Assembly: GCF_034424645.1 (NCBI RefSeq)
Contig: NZ_CP139969.1
Coordinates: 1,240,001 to 1,304,000 of the forward strand
DNA length: 64,000 nt
Source: Bordetella avium
GTDB taxonomy: Bacteria > Pseudomonadota > Gammaproteobacteria > Burkholderiales > Burkholderiaceae_B
Direction: 5' to 3'
Under the pieces are notes generated by a model. It was not told the origin of the DNA. It ran no database searches and was given only the letters and a program-made list of their open reading frames with translations. A program made the position numbers and the translations under genes. Numbering within the stretch: position 1 is the stretch's first letter; each line of letters starts with the position of its first letter. This document shows, piece after piece, positions 42,522 to 50,077 of this stretch.

Positions 42522-42886
42522 TTGCGATGGTGTTGATTGCTGCGCTGGCCGCTGGCGCCGCTTGGATGGCCCAGGGCTGGCGCAAGGATGCCGTGATAGC
42601 CGATCTGCGACTGGATCGCGCCGAGGCGGACCTATCGGTGATGCGTCAGGCGCTGGCCACAACCGAGGCGGACATAAAAAAAATGGCCGAAGCTGCCCGC
42701 GCTGCTGCGCGAACGGCCCCGGCCCTTACTGCCCAAATGAAGGAAATTTCAAAGGCGCTCGAAAATGCGAATCCTCTGCCTGCTGGTTGTCGCCCTGATG
42801 CTGACCGGGTGCGCGGCCTCACCGACGCTGTACGTGCCGCGAATCGTGCCGCCGCTGGACAGTCAGTTGGCGACGCCTTGCCCTGA
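42500..42886 (+). CDS. Inner-membrane spanin, Rz-like
   Basis: 128 aa. Single N-terminal membrane helix (FAVIAMVLIAALAAGAAWMA) then a long periplasmic coiled coil (LRLDRAEADLSVMRQALATT). It joins the outer-membrane partner to fuse the two membranes. Overlaps the endolysin end and fully overlaps the start of the outer spanin gene. Confidence 0.85.
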   Translation: MPVRFAVIAMVLIAALAAGAAWMAQGWRKDAVIADLRLDRAEADLSVMRQALATTEADIKKMAEAARAAARTAPALTAQMKEISKALENANPLPAGCRPDADRVRGLTDAVRAANRAAAGQSVGDALP

Positions 42887-43016
42887 GCTGCCCGAGCCGC
42901 CGCAGAATCCCGCCGACTATGACGCCTGGCAAGCGTGGGTGCAGGATCAGGTGCTGGTGGCGTATGGGGTGTGTGCGGCGCGGCACCGGGCGACGGTGGG
43001 GGCGTGGCCAGCATGA
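42765..43016 (+). CDS. Outer-membrane spanin lipoprotein, Rz1-like
   Basis: 83 aa, start embedded in the Rz-like gene in another frame. Signal peptide with lipobox LTGC (mature Cys16), followed by a Pro-rich mature part (VPRIVPPLDSQLATPCPELP). This nested arrangement is the classic Rz/Rz1 layout. The mature chain is longer than in lambda. Confidence 0.85.
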   Translation: MRILCLLVVALMLTGCAASPTLYVPRIVPPLDSQLATPCPELPEPPQNPADYDAWQAWVQDQVLVAYGVCAARHRATVGAWPA

Positions 43017-43132
43017 GGGCGGAGAGCTGTTCTCTATCTTCAGGACAGATCCGTCGAGACTTGTTGCGGCTGCGTGGTCTTTCCAACGCCAACTTTGTTA
43101 TTGAAGATACCGATGATCATGCCGCGCCTTGA
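43013..43132 (+). CDS. 39-aa ORF after spanins, doubtful
   Basis: ATGA overlap with the Rz1-like stop: MRAESCSLSSGQIRRDLLRL then RGLSNANFVIEDTDDHAAP. It may be a short real gene or the stump of a lost one. No plus-strand gene follows. Confidence 0.3.
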   Translation: MRAESCSLSSGQIRRDLLRLRGLSNANFVIEDTDDHAAP

Positions 43133-43212
43133 CGTGCGACTGAAGTCATCGGCTGTAACATATCTAAAGTCGACGAAATCGCTCCAGATCGTTTCGGAGT
43201 GCGGAGCCGAAG

Positions 43213-43581
43213 TTAGTCGGTCTTGTGTTCGAGATTCTCACTCTTCTTCCTGTGAAATGGCGAGAAGCTCAAAAGCTTGTCAATGATGCGTTCGACTTCT
43301 TGGACGCCGCAGTGGCGTGCATAAACAGTTAGGCCGAATACTTGGATTAGTCCGATGACAATTTGTCCGGCCCAGCCCGGCATCTTGCTGAAAAGATAGC
43401 CATCGACCAAGACAACAATGATGGCGACAAAAAGAAAGCGTTCTTCCCGGCGCTGATCTCGTTCCTTCTCCAGGCTCGCAGATAGCTGTGCCATGGCCTT
43501 GTCCTGACTGACTGACCGCTCACTCTCCTTCAGAGAGTCGTCAATAAGATTGTCGAACTCGCTTTTGCCGTCAGTGCTCAT
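43213..43581 (-). CDS. Two-helix membrane protein paired with Panacea gene, candidate toxin
   Basis: 122 aa. Charged N-terminal coiled coil (MAQLSASLEKERDQRREERF), two membrane helices (FLFVAIIVVLVDGYLF and WAGQIVIGLIQVFGLTVYA), then a cytoplasmic-looking basic tail. Its start overlaps the Panacea gene stop as ATGA. Panacea-domain antitoxins are known to pair with many toxin types, some membrane-acting, so this is the likely effector; direct evidence is lacking. It could also be a superinfection-exclusion protein. Confidence 0.68.
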   Translation of the reverse strand: MSTDGKSEFDNLIDDSLKESERSVSQDKAMAQLSASLEKERDQRREERFLFVAIIVVLVDGYLFSKMPGWAGQIVIGLIQVFGLTVYARHCGVQEVERIIDKLLSFSPFHRKKSENLEHKTD

Positions 43582-44033
43582 CGGTTGCCGAAACGCTCTT
43601 TGTACTCGTTAGCAATGAGTTCGTCAGGAATGATGAGGTTGCGGAAGTATGGATCGTAAACGCGTCCCCAGGCGCCACGCTCATCATGGACCATCTCAAC
43701 TAAGCGGAATGCGGGAACGTTGCGAAGCTTGTCGACGGCCTCGTTCAATGTATCCATTTCTTCGCTGTCCAGGAATGGCTCCAAATCTTGGACGGAGTGA
43801 AATACATCTTTGACGGTGTCTGCACCAAACGATGAAGCACGCCGATAGACACTTGGCAGTACGGGGCCATAGTCCCACGCTTCAAACATCTCGTCGTGGA
43901 TCAGCGGGCGCCCAGTCCTGCCCAAGTGGATCATGTGGGCGATGTAGAGAATTTTCTGCAGTTGCAGATTTGTTAGCGTCCAATCAGACGCCCTGCAAGC
44001 GTACTTTGCTGCTTCCAAAGCAGTCACGCTCAT
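43578..44033 (-). CDS. Panacea/SocA-like (DUF4065) domain protein, candidate antitoxin
   Basis: 151 aa from MSVTALEAAKYACRASDWTL with TTGGAGG 6 nt upstream. TNLQLQKILYIAHMIHLGRT, RPLIHDEMFEAWDYGPVLPS and VYRRASSFGAD are the core of the Panacea (DUF4065) domain: L-LQK-LY, EAW-YGP--P-VY. Such proteins neutralise diverse toxins in two-gene operons or act as proteolysis adaptors (SocA). Here it is first in an operon with a membrane protein at the prophage end, where lysogen-expressed genes lie. An inverted repeat upstream may serve autoregulation. Confidence 0.85.
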   Translation of the reverse strand: MSVTALEAAKYACRASDWTLTNLQLQKILYIAHMIHLGRTGRPLIHDEMFEAWDYGPVLPSVYRRASSFGADTVKDVFHSVQDLEPFLDSEEMDTLNEAVDKLRNVPAFRLVEMVHDERGAWGRVYDPYFRNLIIPDELIANEYKERFGNR

Positions 44034-44090
44034 AGTTGCCTCCAATTGTTGTGAAAAATTAACGCTAAACCTGTCAACTGTACTTTAATA

Positions 44091-44117
44091 CAGCAACTAG
44101 GTGCAATCTAGTTGTTG
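44091..44117. promoter_or_regulatory. Inverted repeat upstream of the Panacea operon
   Basis: CAACTAG-GTGCAAT-CTAGTTG, extended to 10-bp arms with one G-T pair. A TTGACA lies on the minus strand between it and the gene (44072-44077), with poor -10 candidates (TCACAA at 17 bp). Probable control region. Confidence 0.5.
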
Positions 44118-44309
44118 GATACGGCTGTTGCTCGGACACATCTAGTCTCGCCTAGCACGGCCTCGGTGAGTATGTCCCGACGCTGCGGGGTAGGCTGACC
44201 AAGTGAACGGGCTTCTGGGCTGTGTGCAGGCGTTGGGCGTGCCCGAATAGAGGGGCTGACGGGCGAGAGTGCCCAAGATGGCTCGAGCAAATCGGCGCTT
44301 CTCTAGCGC

Positions 44310-44338
44310 AAATAACAAAGCCCCGCACAAGGCGGGGC
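44310..44338 (-). terminator. Terminator after the right-end HTH gene
   Basis: Minus strand GCCCCGC-CTTGT-GCGGGGC followed by TTTGTTATTT. It is the end of the minus-strand cassette that starts at the promoter near 44990. Between this and the Panacea control region (44118-44309) nothing recognisable was seen. Confidence 0.75.
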
Positions 44339-44422
44339 TCTGGCCTCCGATACGAGTGCTGACACTATCGGACTTCAGCGCAAAGGTGACACAGCTCGCT
44401 TTGCAGGCGGAATCAGTATAGA

Positions 44423-44707
44423 TCAATCGCGGAGCGGTTCGGCAAACTCGAAGTCTGCTCCGATCTCCCTCATTTTCTCCAGCACGGTTTCTATCTGCTC
44501 ATCCGAGAGGGACAGACGGGCGGCGAGCAAAAAGAGCATCGTCGGGTTCATTTCCCTGGGCGACGCGCCGCCCGTGTACTTTCGCCATTGCCGCCCATCG
44601 GAGACTCCTGCAAGGTCGGCCAACTGGTTGCCTGTCAGGCCTAGACTTTCTTTTAGCCTTGCAAGGTCATCAATGTCTGGCGGCGTGTAGTTGCGAAAGC
44701 CTTTCAT
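44423..44707 (-). CDS. Prophage HTH regulator
   Basis: 94 aa from MKGFRNYTPPDIDDLARLKE (an ATG three codons earlier lies very close to GGGAGGGGG). SLGLTGNQLADLAGVSDGRQ-WRKYTGG is a helix-turn-helix; SPREMNPTMLFLLAARLSLS follows in a pattern seen in many prophage XRE-like regulators. A perfect palindrome in the upstream promoter is its likely operator. Confidence 0.78.
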   Translation of the reverse strand: MKGFRNYTPPDIDDLARLKESLGLTGNQLADLAGVSDGRQWRKYTGGASPREMNPTMLFLLAARLSLSDEQIETVLEKMREIGADFEFAEPLRD

Positions 44708-44749
44708 AGTCCACATCCCCCTCCCGCTTTCGCGGAAGGGGCCTTGTTA

Positions 44750-44914
44750 TTAGAGGAACAGCTTGGTGAGGGTCACTACTGCTGTTGCCAGCGCCGCTCC
44801 GATCACCAGGGGATACCAGCGGGCTTCGGCGTTGATCTTTACCGTCTCAGCCATCAGCTTTGAGATTTCGGCTTGAATCTTTGCCAGTTGCGCTTCGGTC
44901 ATTTGCTTTTCCAT
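44750..44914 (-). CDS. 54-aa single-helix membrane protein
   Basis: MEKQMTEAQLAKIQAEISKL, an amphipathic helix, then membrane segment WYPLVIGAALATAVVTLTKL-FL. GGGAG upstream of the ATG. First gene after a near-consensus promoter and followed by the HTH gene, so it should be the most strongly expressed product of the cassette. The layout resembles small exclusion or holin-like peptides; function unknown. Confidence 0.65.
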   Translation of the reverse strand: MEKQMTEAQLAKIQAEISKLMAETVKINAEARWYPLVIGAALATAVVTLTKLFL

Positions 44915-44966
44915 TTCTTACTCCCTCTTGGGGTTGGGGCCTCACGTGTTGCAAGGCCATGTGTGT

Positions 44967-44995
44967 ATATTAGGCCCATTGGGCCTAATTGTCAA
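44967..44995 (-). promoter_or_regulatory. Near-consensus promoter with palindromic operator
   Basis: Minus strand: TTGACA (44990-44995), exactly 17 bp, TAATAT (44967-44972). The spacer and part of the -10 form a perfect palindrome of 10-bp arms (ATTAGGCCCA, 1 nt, TGGGCCTAAT; 44969-44989). Confidence 0.85.
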
Positions 44996-45264
44996 GAGGG
45001 AAATGTGAGGTTTTGCACTAAATGTTTGCTTCGCTCCGTGGGCGGGGGCCATCCTGCACGATAGCCAATCAATGCTTGCTGCGCTTTCTTTGATCATACG
45101 GCACAAGCCGGCCAAAAGGGGCAGCAGCAACCTCGATATTGGAGGGGGTGTGTCTGGGGATTTTTCGACATACCAGGCGCGAGAAGGCTAATTTGGCGCG
45201 ACTGGCGCGACAATAAAGTCCTGAAAAATCAATCCTCTACCGTATCGCGCATGGTGCGTTAATT

Positions 45265-45311
45265 GACTCATAATCCGTTGGTGCCGAGTTCGACTCTCGG
45301 GGGGCCTACCA
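45265..45311 (+). repeat. attR core, 47-bp direct repeat
   Basis: Copy of 2156-2202: the original host 3' half of tRNA-Ile2, displaced by the insertion. It lacks the 5' half and cannot make a tRNA. The 250 nt to its left are non-coding and contain three GGCGCGA repeats, possible integrase arm sites. Confidence 0.93.
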
Positions 45312-45336
45312 AAAAATCCTGTTTAATCAGGTCGTT

Positions 45337-45367
45337 ACAGCCGCCAGCAATGGCGGCTGTTTTGTTT
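45337..45367 (+). terminator. Original host terminator of tRNA-Ile2
   Basis: ACAGCCGCC-6 nt-GGCGGCTGT then TTTGTTT, 25 nt after attR. Before insertion it would have ended the tRNA transcript; the phage supplies a replacement at 2211. Confidence 0.8.
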
Positions 45368-45532
45368 CTAGCGCCTGCTGTTCTCGCTCTCCCATCTTTG
45401 GTTTTCCTGGGATTCCATGCCGCGGGGCAAGAGAGTTGCCGCAAAATAAAGGGGGGGGGCTTGGTAACGCCGCCTTCAGTCTTTTTCTGGTGGTGGTCTT
45501 GCTTGTGTTTTCGATAGCTTCGGGAGGGGCGT

Positions 45533-45961
45533 ATGGCGTTTCGTGGTGCGAAGCTGGTGCCTGAGTTGTTGGTCCGCGATATTTCCGCCAGCCTCGGTTT
45601 CTGGGTTGATACCTGCGGATTTTCCGTGGCCTATGAGCGTAGAGACGAGGGGTTTGTTTATCTGGATCTTGATGGAGCCCAGATCATGCTGGAGGAGTTG
45701 GGGCACGGAAGAAACTGGATTACCTCGATGCTTGACGCTCCCCTGGGTAGAGGGGTCAATTTCCAGGTAGCGGTCTCTGACGTTCAGCCGCTACTTGTCA
45801 GGCTGCGTGCGTCAGGGTGTTCCCTGTTTATGGAGCCGGAAGACAAGTGGTACCGCAGGGGTGGGGTCGAGTCGGGTGTTCGGCAGTTTCTTGTGCAGGA
45901 CCCCGATGGGTATCTGATCCGTTTTCAGGCAAGTCTGGGGAGCCGCTCGGTGAGCGGGTGA
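45533..45961 (+). CDS. VOC-family (glyoxalase/bleomycin-resistance-like) protein
   Basis: 142 aa. KLVPELLVRDISASLGFWVD, YERRDEGFVYLDLDGAQIML and VRQFLVQDPDGYLIRFQASL show the paired beta-alpha-beta-beta-beta modules of this superfamily. The metal or drug ligand is not clear: the bleomycin-binding version sequesters drug rather than reacting. First host gene after the prophage. Confidence 0.82.
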   Translation: MAFRGAKLVPELLVRDISASLGFWVDTCGFSVAYERRDEGFVYLDLDGAQIMLEELGHGRNWITSMLDAPLGRGVNFQVAVSDVQPLLVRLRASGCSLFMEPEDKWYRRGGVESGVRQFLVQDPDGYLIRFQASLGSRSVSG

Positions 45962-46111
45962 TTGTGCTCACCCTCTGTCCTGCCCGGGAGCGGGGGTTTT
46001 TGATGAATCTGTGGCCAAATGGCTGCTATTTGGTAACAGGTATATCTTTATTGGCAGGAGAGGTTCATAGTACTCAAGGGAGCAAATTTCCCTGTAAATT
46101 TAGGACGAACA

Positions 46112-46321
46112 TTGAAAACTGAAACTGGTGTAGTGAAGTGGTTTAACAGCGAAAAAGGCTTTGGTTTCATCGCTCCGGAGTCTGGCGGCAAAGACCTCTT
46201 CGCGCACTTCTCCGAGATCGTTGGCACGGGCTTCAAGTCGCTCGAAGAGAACCAACGCGTCTCCTTTGTGGAAGGCATGGGCCCCAAAGGTCCGTGCGCG
46301 ACGAAAATTGAAGTGATCTAA
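46112..46321 (+). CDS. Cold-shock domain protein (CspA family)
   Basis: 69 aa read from TTG with AGGA upstream. [20 protein letters not shown] and [20 protein letters not shown] contain RNP1 (KGFGFI) and RNP2 (LFAHF). It binds ssRNA and helps translation at low temperature or in growth. A 150-nt leader without a gene precedes it, as is usual for regulated csp genes. The TTG start is uncommon. Confidence 0.93.
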   Translation: MKTETGVVKWFNSEKGFGFIAPESGGKDLFAHFSEIVGTGFKSLEENQRVSFVEGMGPKGPCATKIEVI

Positions 46322-46354
46322 AGCGATCGCATTTGGCGGTTTTACGCCAAAGCT

Positions 46355-46391
46355 AGGGCTGACCTTGGGTTGTATCGGGTCAGCCCTTTCT
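46355..46391 (+). terminator. Terminator of the cold-shock gene
   Basis: Perfect 10-bp stem AGGGCTGACC/GGTCAGCCCT with a 13-nt loop, then TTCTTTTT. A smaller TTTGGCG/CGCCAAA hairpin lies just before it. Confidence 0.88.
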
Positions 46392-46453
46392 TTTTGTTTG
46401 GTGTTTGGGCGGGGCGAGCAGGGCTTATCGAGGAGGCTGGCTTGCCAGCGGTT

Positions 46454-47173
46454 TCAGTACAGTTGTCCGAAATAGGTATTCCGAACCCGACGCGATTTTT
46501 TCAGGTACGCCGTCCAGAGAATGGCGCCCAGGATGCTGCTGAGGAATGGCCCCATGGCACCAGTGTCAAGATACGTTGGGATCGACACCTCAAGGATGAA
46601 AATGCCTGCCAAGGCGACGAGAATCTGGCAAAACGGGCCCGAGAACCACAGCGCCTTGATGGCCAGCGTCACGGAGTCGGGAGCATGGTGTTTGCGCAGA
46701 CGCTGTCCGGCGAAGAGGTTCAAGGCAACACTCGTCAAGACAATGCACCACATCGTGATCTTGTAGGTCGACCACTTTGCAATGGAAAGCAGCTCTGGGT
46801 ACTGTTTTTCTGCTTCGTTGAGTTCGATCGCGGTAGAAGCGATGTTTCTCAGTGGCGAGAACAGCATCAGTACGATGATGAAGAGAAGCAGCCAGCCGCC
46901 GACGCCTTTGGGGCCCGCCGTGGGCACGGAGTCTGTGCGCCGCAAAAAGGGCAGGCGGCCGTTATCTGATTTGGCATTGCCGGACAGTCTGGCGATTCCC
47001 CATGCTATCCCCTGCAAGATAGCGAAGCTCACGATGCCCAGTCCGAGGTTGCCTATGACTATCCCGATAGCCCGAGGGTTGCCCATGGCCACCAGTATGC
47101 AGACGGTCAATGCCAGCCAGGCCAGGATTGACAATACCCTGGCGACGATTCGAAGTCCGTGATTGATAGGCAT
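46454..47173 (-). CDS. DUF2569-type membrane protein
   Basis: 239 aa. About six membrane helices; GVGGWLLLFIIVLMLFSPLR followed by an ELNEAEKQYPELLSIAKWST loop is the known DUF2569 signature. N-terminal pair of helices looks like an added domain. Inner-membrane location; function unknown. Confidence 0.75.
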   Translation of the reverse strand: MPINHGLRIVARVLSILAWLALTVCILVAMGNPRAIGIVIGNLGLGIVSFAILQGIAWGIARLSGNAKSDNGRLPFLRRTDSVPTAGPKGVGGWLLLFIIVLMLFSPLRNIASTAIELNEAEKQYPELLSIAKWSTYKITMWCIVLTSVALNLFAGQRLRKHHAPDSVTLAIKALWFSGPFCQILVALAGIFILEVSIPTYLDTGAMGPFLSSILGAILWTAYLKKSRRVRNTYFGQLY

Positions 47174-47779
47174 TTTTTGATTATCAGCGTGGCATGTGCA
47201 GGCATTAACCCAAACATTTTGTCACACTAAGCGGGGGGGCCTCTCTTCGCCGCTCGTGCCTAGGCTTAGTTGCCGTAAAACATCGTATTTTTAGAGTTTT
47301 TCCCTATAGCCATCACCAATGGCGCTAAGGGGAGCAAAATGCTTCTTGGAAGATTGCGCAATAGGCGGTGTGTCTCGTCTACCTGATCGATACCGCGCAA
47401 GACGGCTTGATTCCGCCTGAATGCCGGGCTAGATCAGGGCGTATTCTCGAGGTTAAGGTAATCATTAGGTGCGAAACCGCAGGTTTGGCGATAGGCCTTG
47501 GCAGGCTTTGCCTGGTGTCCACAGACCTATGCAGCCAGCTGTTTCACGATTGCTGCGAGCAGTGCGGGGCCGCCGCATAGGGCCGATGGGTCGACCCTGA
47601 TCTGCGCTTTCAGGCGGCAGGGTCTGCGGCGCTGTCGCAGGAGAAAACGGTGGCGTTCTCAGTAGGCCGTATCGTATCCAGGGTTCTGGCGATCAAGGCT
47701 CAAGGAGGCCGGCGCGCCTGAGTCGGCGGCCGGGCTGTGCCCGGCGGCTATCAAAAAAGCCTGAGTACTTCTGGCGAAA
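47174..47779. other. Gene-poor host stretch, about 600 bp
   Basis: No convincing reading frame on either strand. An AGGGGAG ribosome-site-like sequence at 47329 leads only to a 15-codon frame. Short G runs and a small GCCGGGC-type inverted repeat near 47720-47745 are present. Possibly decayed DNA or a leader. Confidence 0.4.
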
Positions 47780-48040
47780 TCAGAAGCGGCTGTGTTGGTC
47801 GAAGGGAGCCTGTTCCAGGTTGGGGGCATGGAGTTCGGGCGGTTCGCCATTCAGGCTGGCGATCTGGATCTGGGCCAGGCGGGTTGCTTCATCGATAGCG
47901 TTCTGAGCGGAGGGAAAGCGTTCCTGGACCTCTATTCTTTGCCCAGCCTGGCCGGGAGACACAAGCAGATAGCTGATGCTCCAGTTGCCATCACTGCCGC
48001 TTGGCTGTTCAACACGGAAATCCCATTTGTCAGCGCTCAT
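47780..48040 (-). CDS. Hypothetical protein
   Basis: 86 aa. MSADKWDFRVEQPSGSDGNW opens a beta-rich half, then a helix FPSAQNAIDEATRLAQIQIA. GGAG lies 6 nt before the ATG. Looks like a small soluble conserved protein; not recognised. Confidence 0.6.
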   Translation of the reverse strand: MSADKWDFRVEQPSGSDGNWSISYLLVSPGQAGQRIEVQERFPSAQNAIDEATRLAQIQIASLNGEPPELHAPNLEQAPFDQHSRF

Positions 48041-48228
48041 ATTGCCTCCAGGTAGAAGCCTTTATCTTATCCCGGCCTATATGGGTCGGGCCATCAAAGT
48101 GAATGGGGACGGTACGTTGTCATACTCTGCTACAATTTATCTCTTCTATGCTGTTACGCTGCTGTTATGTCAGTCTCCTCCTTTGCACCGCAGGGGCGCA
48201 GGGCCTTGGCCTTGACGCAGGTTCACTG

Positions 48229-48870
48229 ATGCCGGCGAAACCGATCGACCGCATCCGTGACCTGTACGCCGCGTTAGCGCTAAGAGACCCGCATTCGGCG
48301 GCTCATTCCCAGCGTACCGCACAAATCGCCGTCGCAATGGGCGCAGGCATGAATCCCGCCGAACTTTATGTGCTGGCAGTTGCGTCGTTGTTGCACGACA
48401 TTGGCAAACTGTCGATTCCGATGCGGATTCTGAACTTCAAGGGACGCTTGAGCGCCGAGGACTGGACGCGCATGCAAGGCCACTCTGCGATGAGTGCGCG
48501 CCTCGTGCGCATGGCTGGACTCCCACTGGGGGATGAAATTGCGCTCGCCGTGCGGCATCACCATGAGAATGTGGATGGCAGCGGCTATCCCGATGGCTTG
48601 GCCGGAGAGCAAATCTCGCTGGCCGGGCGCATTATTTGCCTGGCTGATGCCTATGACGCCATTTCTTCGGCGCGCGCTTACCATCGCGACCGTACGCATG
48701 ATGAGACGATGGGGATTCTGTCCAGAGAGGTGGGTCGCAAATGTGATGCGGGCGTATTCGAGCGCTTTCGGCATGAGGTCGAGCCGTGCCTGCGGCAGTC
48801 GTGGCCTTGGCCTGACGAGGATCGCGCCGTCTGGGAGCCGATCGAAGCCTACCTCGCCGCCCAGCACTGA
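48229..48870 (+). CDS. HD-GYP domain phosphodiesterase-like protein
   Basis: 213 aa from MPAKPIDRIRDLYAALALRD with AGG upstream. The HD-GYP set is complete: LLHDIGKLSIP, RHHHENVDGSGYPDGLAGEQ and IICLADAYDAISS. This domain hydrolyses cyclic di-GMP. There is no receiver or sensor domain in the chain, unlike most family members, so it is a stand-alone catalytic unit. An upstream open extension is not supported. Confidence 0.87.
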   Translation: MPAKPIDRIRDLYAALALRDPHSAAHSQRTAQIAVAMGAGMNPAELYVLAVASLLHDIGKLSIPMRILNFKGRLSAEDWTRMQGHSAMSARLVRMAGLPLGDEIALAVRHHHENVDGSGYPDGLAGEQISLAGRIICLADAYDAISSARAYHRDRTHDETMGILSREVGRKCDAGVFERFRHEVEPCLRQSWPWPDEDRAVWEPIEAYLAAQH

Positions 48871-49255
48871 GCGGCGTAGCGTTGAAACTGGCCTGCGCCC
48901 GTCACTTGGGTTTCCGGCGGTTTGTCATTCCACTGTCTCTTGGCGTCCATGTCCATTTCGCGCTGCGAGATCGTGCGGATCACAGGCAGTGTTCGGTTGA
49001 GCTATTGCTTAGAAAACGACGGTGGCCGGGCAGCATCTGCTGCCAACAGCGCCAGGCCGCTGTGCTGGGCAAATAATGCCAGCAAGGCGAGCAGGCAGGG
49101 CAGACCCACGTGTAGAGCAGGGTAAAGGACTTGAGGCCGCTAGGAAGGCGGTTGCGAGACATGACGATGCCTGTAGTGCACACATCGTCATGCCTAGACC
49201 GGCTGTCATCGAGAAAGCATCAAGCTGTCGTGCCGGACCTAATCAAAGGACGGGG
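48871..49255. other. Non-coding stretch with a possible broken small membrane gene
   Basis: On the minus strand, from an ATG at 49162, MSRNRLPSGLKSFTLLYT runs on in frame without clear sense; a one-base shift near 49109 gives GLPCLLALLALFAQHSGLAL followed by a stop near 49003. That would be a single-helix protein of about 55 aa broken by one indel, or chance. Nothing else supported. Confidence 0.25.
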
Positions 49256-49567
49256 TCAGTTGGCGTTTTTGGCGGGCCGGTTGGGTGGCAGATCGCAGCT
49301 GAAGGTAACGATTGCCTCTTTGGGCATCAGGCCGGTGGCATGGTTGGAACTGATGTCCGGGCGTGCGTAGCGCCGCTCCAGGGTGCTGCAGTAGTCCTCT
49401 GCCTGCTTGCGCGCCTGGTTTTTGATTTCCACCCAGGTCATGGCCTCGATGCCGGCGTTGTAGCGGACTTGATAGCGGTCTTTGTCCACGCGCTTGATCT
49501 CGCTGCTGGCGCCACAAGCGGAAAGCAGAGCAAGCGCGCAAAGCGGCAGGGCAAAACGAAAAAGCAT
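49256..49567 (-). CDS. Small lipoprotein
   Basis: 103 aa. Signal peptide LFRFALPLCALALLSAC with lipobox LSAC (mature Cys18), then a soluble alpha/beta domain (RYQVRYNAGIEAMTWVEIKN, AEDYCSTLERRYARPDI). Probably in the periplasm or outer membrane. Family not recognised. Confidence 0.78.
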   Translation of the reverse strand: MLFRFALPLCALALLSACGASSEIKRVDKDRYQVRYNAGIEAMTWVEIKNQARKQAEDYCSTLERRYARPDISSNHATGLMPKEAIVTFSCDLPPNRPAKNAN

Positions 49568-49727
49568 GTCGGTTTCCGGAGGCGAGAGTCGAATTCCCTT
49601 ATTTTATGTCAGAGCTTATTCCCGGGTCGGCCTTTGTAGGGGGGAGGGGCTCTGCCCGGTGTGCAAAAGGCGCGTGCTAGCATCCGCCCATCTGCCGCGC
49701 GAGCGGTGTTTCACATAGAGGTGCTTC

Positions 49728-49973
49728 ATGGATATTCAGGAACAGATTGCCGTTATCGTGCATACGGTATCTCATCAAGGCGGCCGCATCGACGCGTTGA
49801 ATGCTGCGCTGGCCACGACGCTGCATTTGGTCAAAGAGTCGCCCGGTCTGAAGCAGGCGATCGAGGCTCAGCTCGAAAAAAACTATTCCACGCTGTTGTC
49901 CCGCTCAGAGAACCCTCAATATGTGGCAGGTTTTGAAAGTGTGCGGGAAACGGTGTTGGCTGCTTTGAAGTAA
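49728..49973 (+). CDS. Conserved helical hypothetical protein
   Basis: 81 aa. Entirely helical: EQIAVIVHTVSHQGGRIDAL, then ATTLHLVKESPGLKQAIEAQ and ESVRETVLAALK. GAGGTGCTTC precedes the ATG. Function unknown. Confidence 0.65.
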   Translation: MDIQEQIAVIVHTVSHQGGRIDALNAALATTLHLVKESPGLKQAIEAQLEKNYSTLLSRSENPQYVAGFESVRETVLAALK

Positions 49974-49985
49974 ATGACTTTGATA

Positions 49986-50018
49986 AAGACTTATCCACTG
50001 CTTTTGTGGATAAGTCTT
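49986..50018. repeat. 13-bp inverted repeat containing two DnaA-box-like sites
   Basis: AAGACTTATCCAC, 7-nt loop, GTGGATAAGTCTT. The right arm with its preceding T reads TTATCCACA on the minus strand, a perfect DnaA box; the left arm has TTATCCACT. No T tract follows on either side, so it is a poor terminator. It lies between convergent genes. Confidence 0.6.
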
Positions 50019-50077
50019 GGGATAGCCGCTAGATAAGCCTACATTTCTTTTGTGTGACAAGGACTTGTGGCTTCGGG

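Noticed and set aside
44142..44426. 94-aa minus-strand frame between the right-end cassettes
   Set aside because: It runs through the terminator hairpin at 44316-44338 and has no protein-like sequence.
45175..45215. GGCGCGA repeats near attR as a CRISPR or iteron array
   Set aside because: Only three short copies with irregular spacing; at most integrase arm sites.
47368..47580. 70-aa plus-strand frame in the gene-poor stretch
   Set aside because: No ribosome site, odd Cys-rich composition and no recognisable pattern.
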